Program-made: the position numbers and the translations under genes
DNA from: Cucumis sativus
Lineage: Eukaryota; Streptophyta; Magnoliopsida; Cucurbitales; Cucurbitaceae
Length of the DNA: 64,000 nt
Assembly (NCBI RefSeq): GCF_000004075.3
Contig: NC_026656.2
Span: 23,570,607-23,634,606, forward strand
Reading direction: 5' to 3'
The notes under the pieces: model-generated
Told to the model about the DNA's origin: nothing
Seen by the model: the letters and a program-made list of their open reading frames with translations, nothing else
Databases searched by the model: none
In this document: piece by piece, positions 48,625 through 60,965 of the stretch
Position numbering within the stretch: the first letter of the stretch is position 1
Layout: every line of letters begins with the position of its first letter

Positions 48625-51600
48625 TCTAATTCCTTAATCTGAAATATTGTTGTTTGTATTGTACAAAGAGAGGAAATTCTTTTATCCTTATTAAGATAGA
48701 CACTGAGGTTAACTAGGTGCTGTTTGTTTTTCATTGTAGATTCAAAATATTGGGTTGTGTACAGTGACAGAGATGAAAATTGAAGAAGAAAAGAAAAGAA
48801 AAGAAAAAGAAGAGAGCTTTTTCTTTCTTTTTTGGTTATGATTTGCATCTTTTAGCCCTCTATAGTGCTTGTCAATATGTATAATCGCAAATGTTGAGTC
48901 CTTTTCTTCTGTTATCCCTATGCTCTGTGGCATTTCTTCATCTCTAAATCACTATTTTCCCTCAACACTTTGCACTGAGACAATGAAACTTCAGCACAAT
49001 TATAACCTTTATATTTGCCTTTTTCACCTTTTCCATATACATCTTCAAAAAGTAACACAATCAATTATGTTAAAAAATCAGTTCAACAGAAACTTTCATT
49101 CAACACACAAAACCAACATCCAAACCAAAAGTTAATAGATTCAACATTTAACTCTAATAACGATTTCGTGTTTTCTTGACTGTTTTTTCAAATTTATACT
49201 TGTTTTCCTTCTGATTTTTCTTGTAGGATATTTAACTTCTTAAGCATACAAAATTAAGAGGATGTGAAGTTAGTGGAGTGGATTAGTTAAAGCTCACACC
49301 ATGTTTGGGGGCTTATAACTTGAATGAATGACTATAATAACCAACTCGAAAGAAGCCTTTGAACATCTCCAATATGAAATGATTAGAGGAAAAAGTAGAA
49401 GTCAGTAATAATGTGTTTTGTTGAGCAAGATCCTAAATGAAGTGGCAAGTTGGTAAAAGTAAAATAGTATTTTTGGAGTTTGGGAACTGAAATTATGACC
49501 CGGAGAGAGTATAGTATGAAGAAAGAGAATCCCAAAAGGAATTTGGCTTAAACGCTACTCTTTTGTTGGTGTGTTGTTCCATTTCCAATGCCAATTTATT
49601 TAGGTTTCTTAAAACTACACCCACTCATCCCAACTTAATTTTTGTGCAATTCAGAGCAATCCCTTACGTTATTCAATCTTAATTATACTTTCTAATCACT
49701 TTCTTCACTCCCAATAATAATGGGCATTACAAATCCTTTTGTTGGATAATTCCATAGTTTGACCTAAATATTATTAGCACAAATGTTACTTGACATTTTT
49801 TTCAACACAATTTTATATCTTTTGTGCCTTTTCTTTTCTATATATCTTCTCTCCAAATATGTCTCTCATAATCTCTCTTGATCAAACTATGCGATAAAGA
49901 ACGAAGTTGTGTCTTCTTCCTCTACCAATGCGCGATAACTAGAGGCAACAAATAGAGCTTTTTCACTTGATCATGCAAGATGGTATTTGAGTAGATGGTC
50001 TAGAGAGCTTGTGAAATCAAACACCTACTTTAATCCATTAGTTTAAGCTTTTGGGTAAGAGAAGAAAGACACCACTCAAACAAAACAAAAAATGAGCAAG
50101 AGAAAAACAAAAAGTGATATAGAATTAGAAACCACCAAGGAAACAAAGATGTGTGAAGGAAACTTTATTTTGAAAAAAAAAAAAGGATCAAATTTATTTT
50201 TCTTTTCTTTTTGGTAAAAAGTGTAAGATCTTGGGTATACAAAGAAAAAAGAATTGTGGAATATTTATGTGAAGAAAGGAATTTGTATTTTTTGGGAGTA
50301 GGGAAGACAAAGGTATCTTATAAAAACACAGAGGGTAAATGAATGGAAGTGCTTTTGGTGCAAGCAACATTGACTTTCACCATCCACAAAAAAAGCCACA
50401 ACCTTTCAAATTACAATGTACAAAACACAACCCCAAAGCATTAAACCACTTTTTTTTCTCTTTCTTTTGGCTTTTCTTTTGATGAATATAATATATAGTA
50501 TAAAGTTCAATTTGGCTTATATTCAATATGTGGGTTGTAAGTTCTTCCAATTTTCCTACGAAAAGTAGAGGATTTGATTTCAAAATCGGTGGGGGGTTTT
50601 ATTTCAAAACTAGTTATGTTTTTTTGAATTTGAAATAGGATTTGTTAGCTCTAACGGTAAATTAGTAAACTTTAATATTTTATTCTTTATTTTAAAAATG
50701 AAAAAATAAATTAAAATATTTATAAAATAAAATTTTTGGATTCCTTCAGGATAACTAACATATCCTCCATTCAGCTATCAATGTCACATATATAAGGATA
50801 TCACTTACTATCAAACGTTTCTTATTAATATAATCTAAAATTTTGCTATAACTTATAAATATTTTGTCAAATTACATTTTTTTTAAAAAATTTATTTAAC
50901 TGTCTCTAGCCTACCTAACCAATTTGGAAATAGTTTCATTTTTTGTGTTAGTCAGTATAATTTTCCTTTTATTATTTAAGTGCATGGTATAATAATTTTA
51001 TTAGTTTTTTTTTCAAATTTGATTATTCCTTCTAACACTTATAGTTGAAATTGGACCTCCAAAACATGATAAAAATTAAGCCCTTTCAACTTATCCCATG
51101 CATTATTAAAATTCTATTAGTACAAATTTGAACATCTTTTGAAAACTAGTTTATTACCACGTGCATGTCATGTGTATTTATATTTTTAACTTTAACTATA
51201 TATTAACATTTGAATAAAATATTATTGAGTACCTATAGTTAAAAATAATTTAAATTGACATTTATATATGCTTTTTTTATGTTTAACATATAATCAAGTA
51301 CAATTTTATGAACTTTTTAAACTCTTCAAAAAAAAAATTTGATATTATTTTTTAATTTTAAAAACTCTACTCATTTGTTAAAAGATAAAAAGATCCATGT
51401 CGGTCGATAATTCTTCAATAATATACTTTATAATAGTAGGATATATTTACAAAATACCCTAAACTAATATATGAATGTCTAAGTGTGAAAAAGTTAGATA
51501 AAATGAATTTGTTTAGCGATTTTGATACAATTAAATAAACACTTTTTAAAAGACAATGATACTTTTATTATTAATTTTAATTAATTAATTACACCATGAG

Positions 51601-53171
51601 TTTGGCCATTTTTATGAAAAAATCGGGTTGTTAAAAGATATATATATTGACTTGGATTAAAATTTTGTTAGGAGCGGTAAATAGCTTGTCAATTCTTCTA
51701 TTTTAAAAATTTTCACAATTATATAAATATACAAGACAATGCAAAAAAAAACATTGGGAATCAAATTAGTGAAGAATGTACGATTTAGGTATGCATAGTA
51801 CACTTTCTCTTTTTCTTTCTTACACTTTTTTATTTCATTTAATTTTTTTTTGAAATATGAGATATGGAATTGTGTCAATGCTTAATTTTTCTCTTATATA
51901 TTACATTATTCTTACCTCTCAATCAAAAGAATATTGTCGTATGATAACATTTTTTTTTTGTCTTAGTTTTATGAGATTGCTATATCTTAATAATTTTCGT
52001 CATATATATTTGCATTATAGAAAAAGAGATGTCATGAGTTGTTTTTTTTTAAAAATATTTTTGTCATTTGATGCAATTTAAAAAAAAAAATTGTTGGTTT
52101 CATTTTTGATGTCATATATATAAATATGTAATTGTTTTAAAAATGAAATGGTAAATGTGTCTAAAAATGTTTTTTTTTACATTTTGACATTTTATATACT
52201 AATAAAGACACATGCATATGAATGTATAATGTGTAGCTTATAGCAAACATTGTTGGACTTGATCCAAACTTTAACTCTGTAATCAAACGTTGACACTTTA
52301 AACCAATAGACTTTCACATATAGAAGTTAGGAAGATGCTACAAATATGTTGGTAGAAAAAAAATAAAGGAAATCTATTATAATTAAATTTGATTAGGTAG
52401 CTAAGTGTTAATTTTATTTTTCATCACCATCTAAATGATATTTTTTTTGAAGAGGCTAATTAATATAGTGGGTTTTTAAAGTATAGGTTGGGTATGTTTT
52501 GTCCTTACATTTTCATCCCATTTCTATGTTGTAGCGGTTGTGACTTTTCAAGAAATTAGTTATGCGCTCATCTACTCATGTTGGCTAATTAGTTAATTAA
52601 GATGGTTGTTTACCATTGCTAATCATTTTGCGTAGGCTTAGATAAGTTGTGTAAATCCAGATTTTGATGGACAATTAAATTAATTAATTCATTAACTAAG
52701 CCTTAGCTTTTTAATTATATAATCTTCACGACTCTCTCCCCTTTCCACTCCCTACAATTTTACTTTGTTCACAATTTATTTTCTTACGTCTTTTGAAAGC
52801 AAACACCACACCAAATCCTCCTCAATCAATATAATTAACCCGAGATTGTATTTAAGAAACTCAGTGGTTCTATCTGGTTTGATCTGTGTTATTACACCAT
52901 AATAATACAGATTAAGGTAGCTGCTACAAAATGTTTATCTAATCCATTATCAAACGATTCAACATCATTAACGGTAAAGTGTTCCATCAATATTCTAATA
53001 TATCCATGCAACACCTTATAATTATGATTTGAGAGTTCAAAAGAGAGAAGGTCTTTTTTTGAAAAAAAGAAAAATAGAAACAAAACAAACACTATTTAAA
53101 AAACTTGAGTAACAAAGGAAAAGGTATTCATTTATTTTACATATATGGATGGACTCGTTCGGTAAAGTAGT
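48625..53171. other. Long AT-rich intergenic region, no gene seen
   Basis: 4.5 kb with no coding frame that resembles a protein, no RNA gene and no clear transposon end. It contains A/T homopolymers and a short purine-rich (GAAAA)n patch near 48780-48815. Its ends hold the 3' untranslated regions of the flanking genes: the NPH3 gene on the left and the minus-strand P450 on the right. Confidence 0.55.
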
Positions 53172-55674
53172 TTAATTATGACCATTTTTTTCACCAAGTA
53201 CCACTTTCATAATGAAACGCGGCCTACACTTGGCCACTAATGACTCAACTTTAGGCATTGTGAGCCCTTCACCTTCCCTCATATCAACTAACAAATTACT
53301 CATTTTTTTCCACTCAAAACATTGAATCAACGATGCCAATGTCAAGCCAACCACGCGTTGGGCCATAGCCATACCGGGGCATGCCCTCCTCCCCAAACCA
53401 AATGGCAACAATTTGTAAGAGTTCTCAAATCCAACCGCATTTACATGTCTTTCTGGCTTAAAACTACCAGCATCTTCCCATACATTTGGATCTCGATGTA
53501 TAGCCCAAGCATTAATCAATACAATTGTATTACGTGGAACGTCATAACCTCCTATTTTGCAGTCTTCAGATGCACAATGTGGTACGAGTAAAGGACCAGG
53601 TGGACTTAGCCGAAGAGTCTCGGAGATTATTCCTTGTAGGTAACTTAAACTCGATAAATCGACTTCATTCACCATACGTTCTTGTCCTATATAGGAATCT
53701 ATTTCGGCTTTGGCCTTATCTAAGACGATTGGATTGTTAAGTAAATGAGACAGTGCCCATTGTAATGTCACAGCGCTTGTGTCAATCCCTGCTATTAATA
53801 TATCCTGCAAGAATAATTGAGAGCACTCGGTGAACCCATCTATGTTAGCTTTAATGTTATGGTATATTTTTGGATGGAAAAAAGAGAAGTTATTTGCTAT
53901 ATATTTATGACCATTTTACTCTCTATGAAAAATTTCATCACCAACTTTTATCACGTACAAACTTACTCTTTAAATATAGTTTATAAAAAGTTTTGATTTC
54001 TTATTAATTTATCAATCAATAAAATATATAGAAGCTCAATTGTTACCAAAATTTGAAAATTCATAATCTAATGCACTTGCTTGGTTTTTAGTTCTAGTTT
54101 CTCAAAATTGTTTATAAGGATTCGCGTTCTTTATCTATATTACTTTATATGTTCAGTTGTTGGGTGTTTCTAGAATCAAAATCAAGTTTTCAAAACTAAG
54201 GTATGGTTGAATAATTATTTTAATTTTTTTTTTGTGTCTTTGAAAATTAATTAAGTATATTAATTTCCTCTCAATTTCTTACCATAATTTACTTTTTTTC
54301 AAGTACAATATATAGTTGGATTCTTAGCTAAATTCCAAAATCAATAACAAGTTTTTATAAACTACTTTCTTTTCAAAATTGGTTTGGTTCTTTAATTCAT
54401 TAGTAAAAAGTTTGTAACAAAACAAGAAATTTGGAAGATTGAAGTCATGTTTATAATTTTTTTTTTAAAGAAAGTAATATATAAACCTGATAGTTACGAA
54501 AAGAGACCCTAAAATAATAGTTTTTGTTTTTAAATATTTGATTAAGAATTTAAATGTGTAAATTGAAAATTTGAAACTCTAAGCAATAAATGGTGAGAAA
54601 CAAGCAAAACTTTTAATACAAAAAACCAAGTAATTAGAAGCTTGAATCTGTAAAGTGTAAAATAAAAAATAAAAAGATCATATTGTTAATCTTATGAGGA
54701 CGAAAAAAATGTTTATATATTGGAAAATCAAACTTAGATGTTCTAATTTAGAAAGAAAAACATACTTGTATGAGACCTTTGATAATTAGGTCACTGTAAT
54801 ATTTCGGATCGGTTTTCTGCAAACGAAGTAAATGTTGAATCATAGTGTTTCCTTCATCTTCTTCATTCCTAATCTCATCAACTAATCTTTGAAGAACTTC
54901 ATCCATTCTTCTTCCAATCTTCATTATCCTTTTATTATAACCACTTGGATCAATCCAATTCCATAAAGGTATGAAATCCCCTGGATTTGTTGATCCAGCA
55001 TGTGCCATTATTTGTGTCACCAACTCTTTTAATCTTTTGCAATATCCCTCATCTTCCAACACATTAATATTTTTATTATTCTCTTTGCAAAACTTCTTTC
55101 CACCCACCATTCTCATGACAATATTGGATGTAAGATCCAACAACATTGACTCCAATTCCACAACCCTAAACTCATCTTCAAACTTATAATTACCACATAA
55201 TTTACATAGTAAACGTTTGACTTCCTCTTCTCGAATTCTCGAGAACGAATTAAGACGAGTTGTCGAGAAAATCTCGAGAGTACAAATTCGGCGGAGGTTT
55301 CGCCAATGTTCACCATAAGGGGACACCGCCATGGTGGTATTGTTGTATGATAAGTACTTTCCGGAGTTTAAAGAAGGTCGGTTTGCAAGAATGATATCGT
55401 TCTTTGTGAAACATTCTTGGACGGCTGAAGGAGAAGATACAAGTAGGACGAGACGAGAACCGAATTTGAGAGAGAAGACATGGCCATACTTTTGGGAGAG
55501 GGTTTGTAATGTTTTGTGGACAGGATGTTTGAGAAGATGAAGATGACCTATGAATGGAAGACCAAAAAGTGGAGTTGGTGGGAGGTTTAAGCGATGAGGT
55601 TTAAATAAAAAGGAGTAGCCAAGTAGAAGAGAAATGAGAGAGAGCAAAGCGTAAAGCAAGTGATCAAAATCCAT
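53172..55674 (-). CDS. Cytochrome P450, CYP81-type (2 exons)
   Basis: An ER-anchored haem monooxygenase of the A-type CYP81 family, which in other plants hydroxylates isoflavones, lignans, indole glucosinolates or triterpenoids. The substrate here is unknown. Exon 1 is 55674-54766 and exon 2 is 53804-53172 (donor CAA|GTATGT, acceptor TTGCAG, phase 0, 961-base intron): 513 residues. It has an N-terminal membrane helix (about 5-24), a proline hinge LPPTPLFGLP, C-helix WRNLR (124-128), I-helix oxygen motif AGIDTS (308-313), K-helix ETLR (365-368), FKPER (418-422) and the haem loop FGLGRRACPG with ligand Cys445. All catalytic motifs are intact. A divergent paralogue lies 7.3 kb away. Subfamily (81E or 81Q) is not decided. 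Confidence 0.94.
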
Positions 55675-55714
55675 GCTTTTGTAATTTTGATAACTTTAAT
55701 CTTCTTTCCATCTA

Positions 55715-55735
55715 ATATATATATATATATATATA
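55715..55735 (-). promoter_or_regulatory. (AT)n tract acting as likely TATA region of the P450
   Basis: About ten AT units lie 40-60 bases before the ATG. On the sense strand GGCTATATATATAT precedes the leader, so this is the best TATA candidate. The repeat length could vary between plants. Inferred from position only. Confidence 0.45.
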
Positions 55736-55739
55736 GCCC

Positions 55740-56334
55740 ACGTTCAAGATTTGGTAGCAAGAAAGGAAAGAAACAGAAGGAACAAGCATGAATAATAATA
55801 ATTAAAAAGGAGGGGATTTTCTTTCCAAAAGTAAATATTTTAATCAAAGTGTAGAAAGAAGAAAAATTGATTAAATTTAAATTCGTCTAATTTTATGGTT
55901 TGTGTTTCACGTTTGTGTTTCAAAATTCTCTGGGAGTTTTTGAAATTTTAGGAAGTGGAAGTGTTTATAAGGTAGTTGAATTCTTAAAAGTATGTAACAT
56001 GACACCTTTTTAGTGTAGAAAAATAAATTAAAATGTTTATAAAATGTAGTTTATCATTTATTAGTGTTTATTGTTGAAAATAGAAACTGATAGAAGCATA
56101 TGAGTATTTATCATTAATAAAACATGAAATTTTGCAATATTTTGTAAATATTTTTAGCACTTTTGTTGTGTACAATAATTCTTCATTATTCAAATATATA
56201 TACATATACATATATAACATTTTTCTAAAAAAAATATAACAAATCAACAAAATATTTTACACTGTATAGTACACTTTCGAAAACGAATAAAAGGTCACAT
56301 GACCACAATGAAAAATGCCAAAAATGTCCTAGTC
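55740..56334. other. P450 upstream region
   Basis: Promoter-side DNA of the minus-strand P450. It contains a fragment of the TATCA/TGATA repeat family near 56085-56165 (AAACTGATAGAAGCATATG, then TTTTGCAATATTTTG). No gene. Confidence 0.45.
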
Positions 56335-56885
56335 AACATGCAATTAATTGGCTACTCATGAGCGAAATTTTCTTCTAAACGATCATAATATACGATCGTG
56401 TAGCAAAATGGTACATGGTCATATACCAAATTTAAATAATCTTGGTTGTTAAACCTGACTATACGATCTTGTACCAAAATCTAAACATGTACCAATATCG
56501 TTTATATTTGGTATACAGACTTGTACAAATATAGTTTATATTTAGTACACAAACTTGTACCAATATTGTTTAGATTTGGTACACAATCATGTTATCAAAT
56601 CTAAATTACTAATATCCCAACGATTTTTGTTCAGGATCATATACCAAGATCTTTTATATTTGGTATCGATATTAAACCAAATAACACTTTAAAAAAATAA
56701 AATATTTATAAAAAAAAATTAAGAAAGAAGACTAAAAATAAAAGAAAAATTGGAGAAAAAGAAAAAGAAAGAAGATGGAAGAGAAGATCAAATTTGAAAT
56801 ATTTTTTTAAAAAAAGTGGAATAGATGTATTTTTCAAAATTTGATTTTGTTATATTTTATTATATTTATGAAAAGTAAGGTGTTT
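56335..56885 (+). repeat. Dispersed GTACCAAA/ACGATC repeat, copy 4
   Basis: ACGATCATAATATACGATCG, GATCTTGTACCAAAATCT and TTTAGATTTGGTACACAATC recur over about 250 bases, followed by CAGGATCATATACCAAGATC, a purine-rich block (about 56695-56795), AATTTGAAATATTTTTT and TTTTGTTATATTTTATTATA. It is collinear with copies 1-3. Confidence 0.65.
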
Positions 56886-57989
56886 TATTAGTTTAAGTTA
56901 AAAGATAAGAATTTGAACATTATTGATTTTTTAAGAGACGAAATGCTCTAATTCACAAATATTTTAAAGTTTGTTAATCTTTTAAACCAACAAATATTTT
57001 ACTATTAGTAATGTTCTTTAGTCCACAGCTCAAGGTTATTAATTTTACATGGCTCATTGATTTTTTTAATGAGTATATTTTGAATCATGAAAATTGAGAT
57101 GCAGCCAACCTTTTATTTCATTTTGCAAATTGAGAAAAAAGAAAAGAAAAAAAAAAGGTTTCATCTATGACATTTATCCCACACATTTGACTAAATATAT
57201 ATTTATACAATTATTGGTTGTTTTGGTGACACAACACCCATAATAAAGAATTTGGATTGAGAGACTAAGTTATATAAGTTGGTGGAAATAAATTAGAAAA
57301 TGTTTATTTACAAAGACTTTAGAAAAGAAAAACAATTAAATTCATCAATACTCAACTCCTTCTCTAAAATAGTATTATGCATACTTATTATTATTATTTT
57401 CTTTTTTTGAAGACCATATTTAAATTCAATGTGAATGCATGGGTGTGGAGATTATTATAAACAACGAAAGATTCAGTATAGGTCTAGAAGGGACTCGAGT
57501 CCTTGTTTAGATAATATGTATAAATAAAACTAATTAACATTTAATATTTATAAGTAGTTTTAATGATAACTATGCTTGTTAGCTCATTTACAATCAATGT
57601 TCAAGTTTTACTGATGTGGTTTTTTGTTCGTTCCATTACGGGTTATAAGTCACATCTCACATCAATAACATAAACCAATCGGCCGTGTTATTAATTTTAA
57701 AATTGAATACATCCAAATCGCTCAAATCACACCTATAACATGATGATATAATTTATAATTTAGTCAACAAATTATCAACATCAGTGCATAATATTTATTG
57801 TATTTCTGTCTTTTATTTGTGACAATACATTTTTAAGATTAATAATTACATGCATATCAATATCTAACCACTTAACTTTAATAATAAAGTTTACTATCCT
57901 AAACAATACAATCTAATTTTTCTAACCATTTCACTTAAAAAAATAAAATAAACACTTCCTGTGGAAAATAATAACACCTAATTTTGAAA
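56886..57989. other. AT-rich spacer between repeat copies
   Basis: Nothing coding. No transposon end was identified with confidence. Confidence 0.5.
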
Positions 57990-58790
57990 GGTTAATTTTC
58001 ATAAATATAATAAATAGATAAAATATTTACGACATCAATAACAAAATGAAAAATCTTATAAAGTTGGCTACCATATGTTTTAAATATTTCAGGTTATCCT
58101 TCTTTTTCATCGTCTTTCTTTCTCTTCTTCTTTTGTGCGATCTTTTTTTTCTATCTGTCTTTTTTTCTTCTCCTCTTCTACACTTTTTTTCAAACCGTTA
58201 TTTGATTTAAGATTGTGTACCAAATACAAAAGATCTAATTTTTTTAAAAAAAGTTAAACTGTTATTATCTTGTTTAAGATAAATATAACAAATCGTGAAA
58301 AAAATGGTTGACATATTAGATAGCCAAATCTAAACAATGGTAAATAAAAAATAGCCAAATCTAAATGATCATGTACCAACAATCTTTAAAAAATAGATTT
58401 GAGTAGCCAAATTTAAACGATCAAATCTAAATGTGTACAAAATATAAACAATCGTGTGTATAAAATCTAAACGATCTTGTACCAAAAAATCTTGAAAAAA
58501 ACTTGTTGAGATTTGGTTATCCAAATTTAGACGATTGTATATCCAAGTTTTGAAGAAAAAAAAATCATTTAAATTTAGCTACCCAAATTTAAACGATCAA
58601 ATCTAAACGATTGTGTACAAAAAACTGTCAAATCTAAAAATCGTGTACTAAATAATCTACAAAAAAAAATCGTGGACCCGTATTTAAACGATTAAAACTA
58701 AACGATCGCACATGAAATAATAGTCAAATATAAAAGATTATTTACCCAAATATATTTTGCAAACTAGGGTGTCAATTAATCCTCAGACAT
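57990..58790 (-). repeat. Dispersed GTACCAAA/ACGATC repeat, copy 5 (inverted)
   Basis: The order is reversed relative to copies 1-4: a TTTCATAAATATAATAAATA-like end first, then a pyrimidine-rich block (about 58098-58190, TCTTTCTTTCTCTTCTTC), then TTTGATTTAAGATTGTG and a long oligomer array with GTACCAAATACAAAAGATC, AAATCTAAACGATCTTGTAC and similar words to about 58760. It has the longest oligomer array of the five and lies about 1.1 kb from copy 4 in opposite orientation. Confidence 0.6.
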
Positions 58791-59091
58791 TTTTTGTATT
58801 TTCTATCGTGGATCCGTAGGTTTTTTAATTTTAGTGTTTTGTTATATTTTTCGAAAGACCCAATTTTTATATATTAAAGAAATATTGAAGTTATTTATAA
58901 AAATATAGTAAAATCTACTAAATTTTCAATAGTCAATTTAAAATTTTCTTTTTTCTATATTTTGTAGATGGTTTTAATTAGAGACCTTTTGTTTTTTCAT
59001 TTATCATACTTTGTATAAATTTTCTATTATTTAGTATTCAAAATTATTATTGTTTGACATTTCTTTAATAATATTGGTGAAAAAGAGTGTT

Positions 59092-59132
59092 GCAACAAAC
59101 ACTTGAAACACTCCCTTACAAGTGTTTGTTGC
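59092..59132. repeat. Perfect 14-base inverted repeat
   Basis: GCAACAAACACTTG (59092-59105) and CAAGTGTTTGTTGC (59119-59132) are exact reverse complements separated by 13 bases (AAACACTCCCTTA). The surrounding DNA is non-coding. No poly-T follows, so it is not an obvious RNA polymerase III terminator. Confidence 0.8.
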
Positions 59133-60125
59133 TAGGTTGGGTCAAATACGAAGAAGTAGTTGCTGAACGAAAATGATCCTCTATTCCATAACACTTGATC
59201 TAAATGCAGTTCACTCATGGGTTTCAACATACTAGGTTTAGGATTCGAAATTTGGATCCTCGACATTTGTCTATGACTTGACAACATCATCCTTACTTGT
59301 CTTAAAGTTTATTAGGGTGAAAATTAAGTTGTCCTTACAAACCAACACAAGTCATTTCAACAAGCTTTGAACTCACTCAACGCATCTTAAGAAAATTTCT
59401 AGAAAATCACCAAACATAGAATTGTTCCAAGCTAAACATACCTAACTTTGGAGTTTTTAGGATTGAGCCACTGAAAAAGGAAGGCATACCTTGTTGGAAT
59501 AGATGTTAACTCTTAATTCTTTTAAACATTTCTTAACCTTTATTTTCATGTGCTTAGAACCTTTCTCGTTCAAATGTGATATTGAATCATTCATGTTCTC
59601 CTCCTAAACTCAAGACGTTACTTTGGTTGACATAGTAAATTACCTAATTCCTTCTTATAGAGTCCTACATTTGATACTCTTATTATTGACAATGTTGTTG
59701 GCACTGCTTTTTCTTGGCAATTTTTAAGCATCACAAACCATGACGTTTTTTTAAATGTTATCGCTTACATAAACTTTTGATTAATTTTTAAGCATCACAA
59801 ATCAAGAGGTATGATACCCTATCTTCAACTTGAAGAGGAAACTCAAACTAGGGTATTTTATAAAATATTCCAACCCAAAACCCCTTCACCCAAAAACCCA
59901 ACCCCTTCCCTCGGTAAACCACTTCACCTTCTCCACGATTTCAGTCACCCACCACATTCAACATCGACGCAAGTATCAACTGTCACCTTCATTGTCCCTT
60001 TCCCCTTCCGCTGAGCCTTTTTTATCTTCTAAGTCGACTACATCTCATGAATCCAAAATTTTCTATATATTGTCGTCTAGGCTCAATCGCCACCAAACAA
60101 GTTTAGAGTTGTCCAGTTGATTGGG
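59133..60125. other. Intergenic; no confident gene
   Basis: Open frames at 59811-60120 are rich in Pro, Ser and His and overlap each other in two frames. They look like composition artefacts of a C-rich patch rather than genes. Confidence 0.45.
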
Positions 60126-60370
60126 CACTACTAGAAAAAGGGACTCCCTTGACATTTGTGATTTTAAATACTTGACGTTTTTTTCAAAAGCAAAAAAACA
60201 TCAAGAAATGAGTGAATTCAAAGATAAAACATCAAGAATTTTTATAAAAATGCAAAAGTAGGCCAATTTTCAACTTTTTTGATATTTTTTAAATGTCAAG
60301 TGATATGTACTTTTTCTTGACGTTTTAAAACATCAAGTAATGGAAGTTCTCTTTACATTTTCTTTTTATA
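60126..60370 (+). mobile_element. Second CACTA-like terminus
   Basis: CACTACTAGAAAAAGGGACT at 60126 resembles the CACTA end at 43029. It is followed by a different set of subterminal words, CTTGACGTTTTT, ACATCAAGAAAT, AAACATCAAGAATTT and TCTTGACGTTTTAAAACATC, arranged as direct and inverted copies. No matching TAGTG end or transposase was found. The right limit is where these words fade. Confidence 0.5.
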
Positions 60371-60879
60371 TCAATATTTCTTAAGTTGTGATAAAAACAA
60401 GTTTAAATCTAATTGTCAATTCTTTAAGGTTGATTTGTTTTAATAAGAAAATTAGAACAAATTTAGTTTGAAATAAGAGTTGAAAATTTGAATGTTGAAG
60501 GAAGCAAACTAAGGGCAAAAAGGTAAGTTTAATTTCAAGTAAGGGACAATATGATCATTTTCATATTTTTAGTATTACCTTTTTTAATTAATGAAGAAAG
60601 AAAAGAAGAAAATTTTGGATTCTTCTTCGTGAAAACACAAAACTTTCCCCTCAAAATTTCTCACGCCGATGACCTCTCTTTCTCGCCAACGGCACTACTC
60701 AACTGCTTTTGCGTTGCTTGACCCCCCGAATGACGACAACACGCCATGCCGCCAAGTCTAACGTCTATGTCTGGTTGAGCCATGAACTACGTTTCCTTTG
60801 CCATTGTTTAGTTTTTCTTACCCCTAAAAGTTGAACCCTAGTGTCAAATCTCTCTCATCTTGAGATCTATCGTATGTGA

Positions 60880-60965
60880 ATTTCACTATAACATATCAAT
60901 AACTATCGTTGATAGAATTTGCTATATGTTATAAATATTTTGTAAAATGTGTACTATTTTCAAAA
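60880..60965. repeat. Fragment of the TATCA/TGATA element
   Basis: TATCAATAACTATCGTTGAT followed by AGAATTTGCTATATGTTATA matches the right half of the element at 44431-44569. Confidence 0.45.

Noticed and set aside
59811-60120. Two overlapping Pro/Ser-rich frames
   Set aside because: Both frames are open only because the DNA is C-rich; no start context, splice sites or homology.
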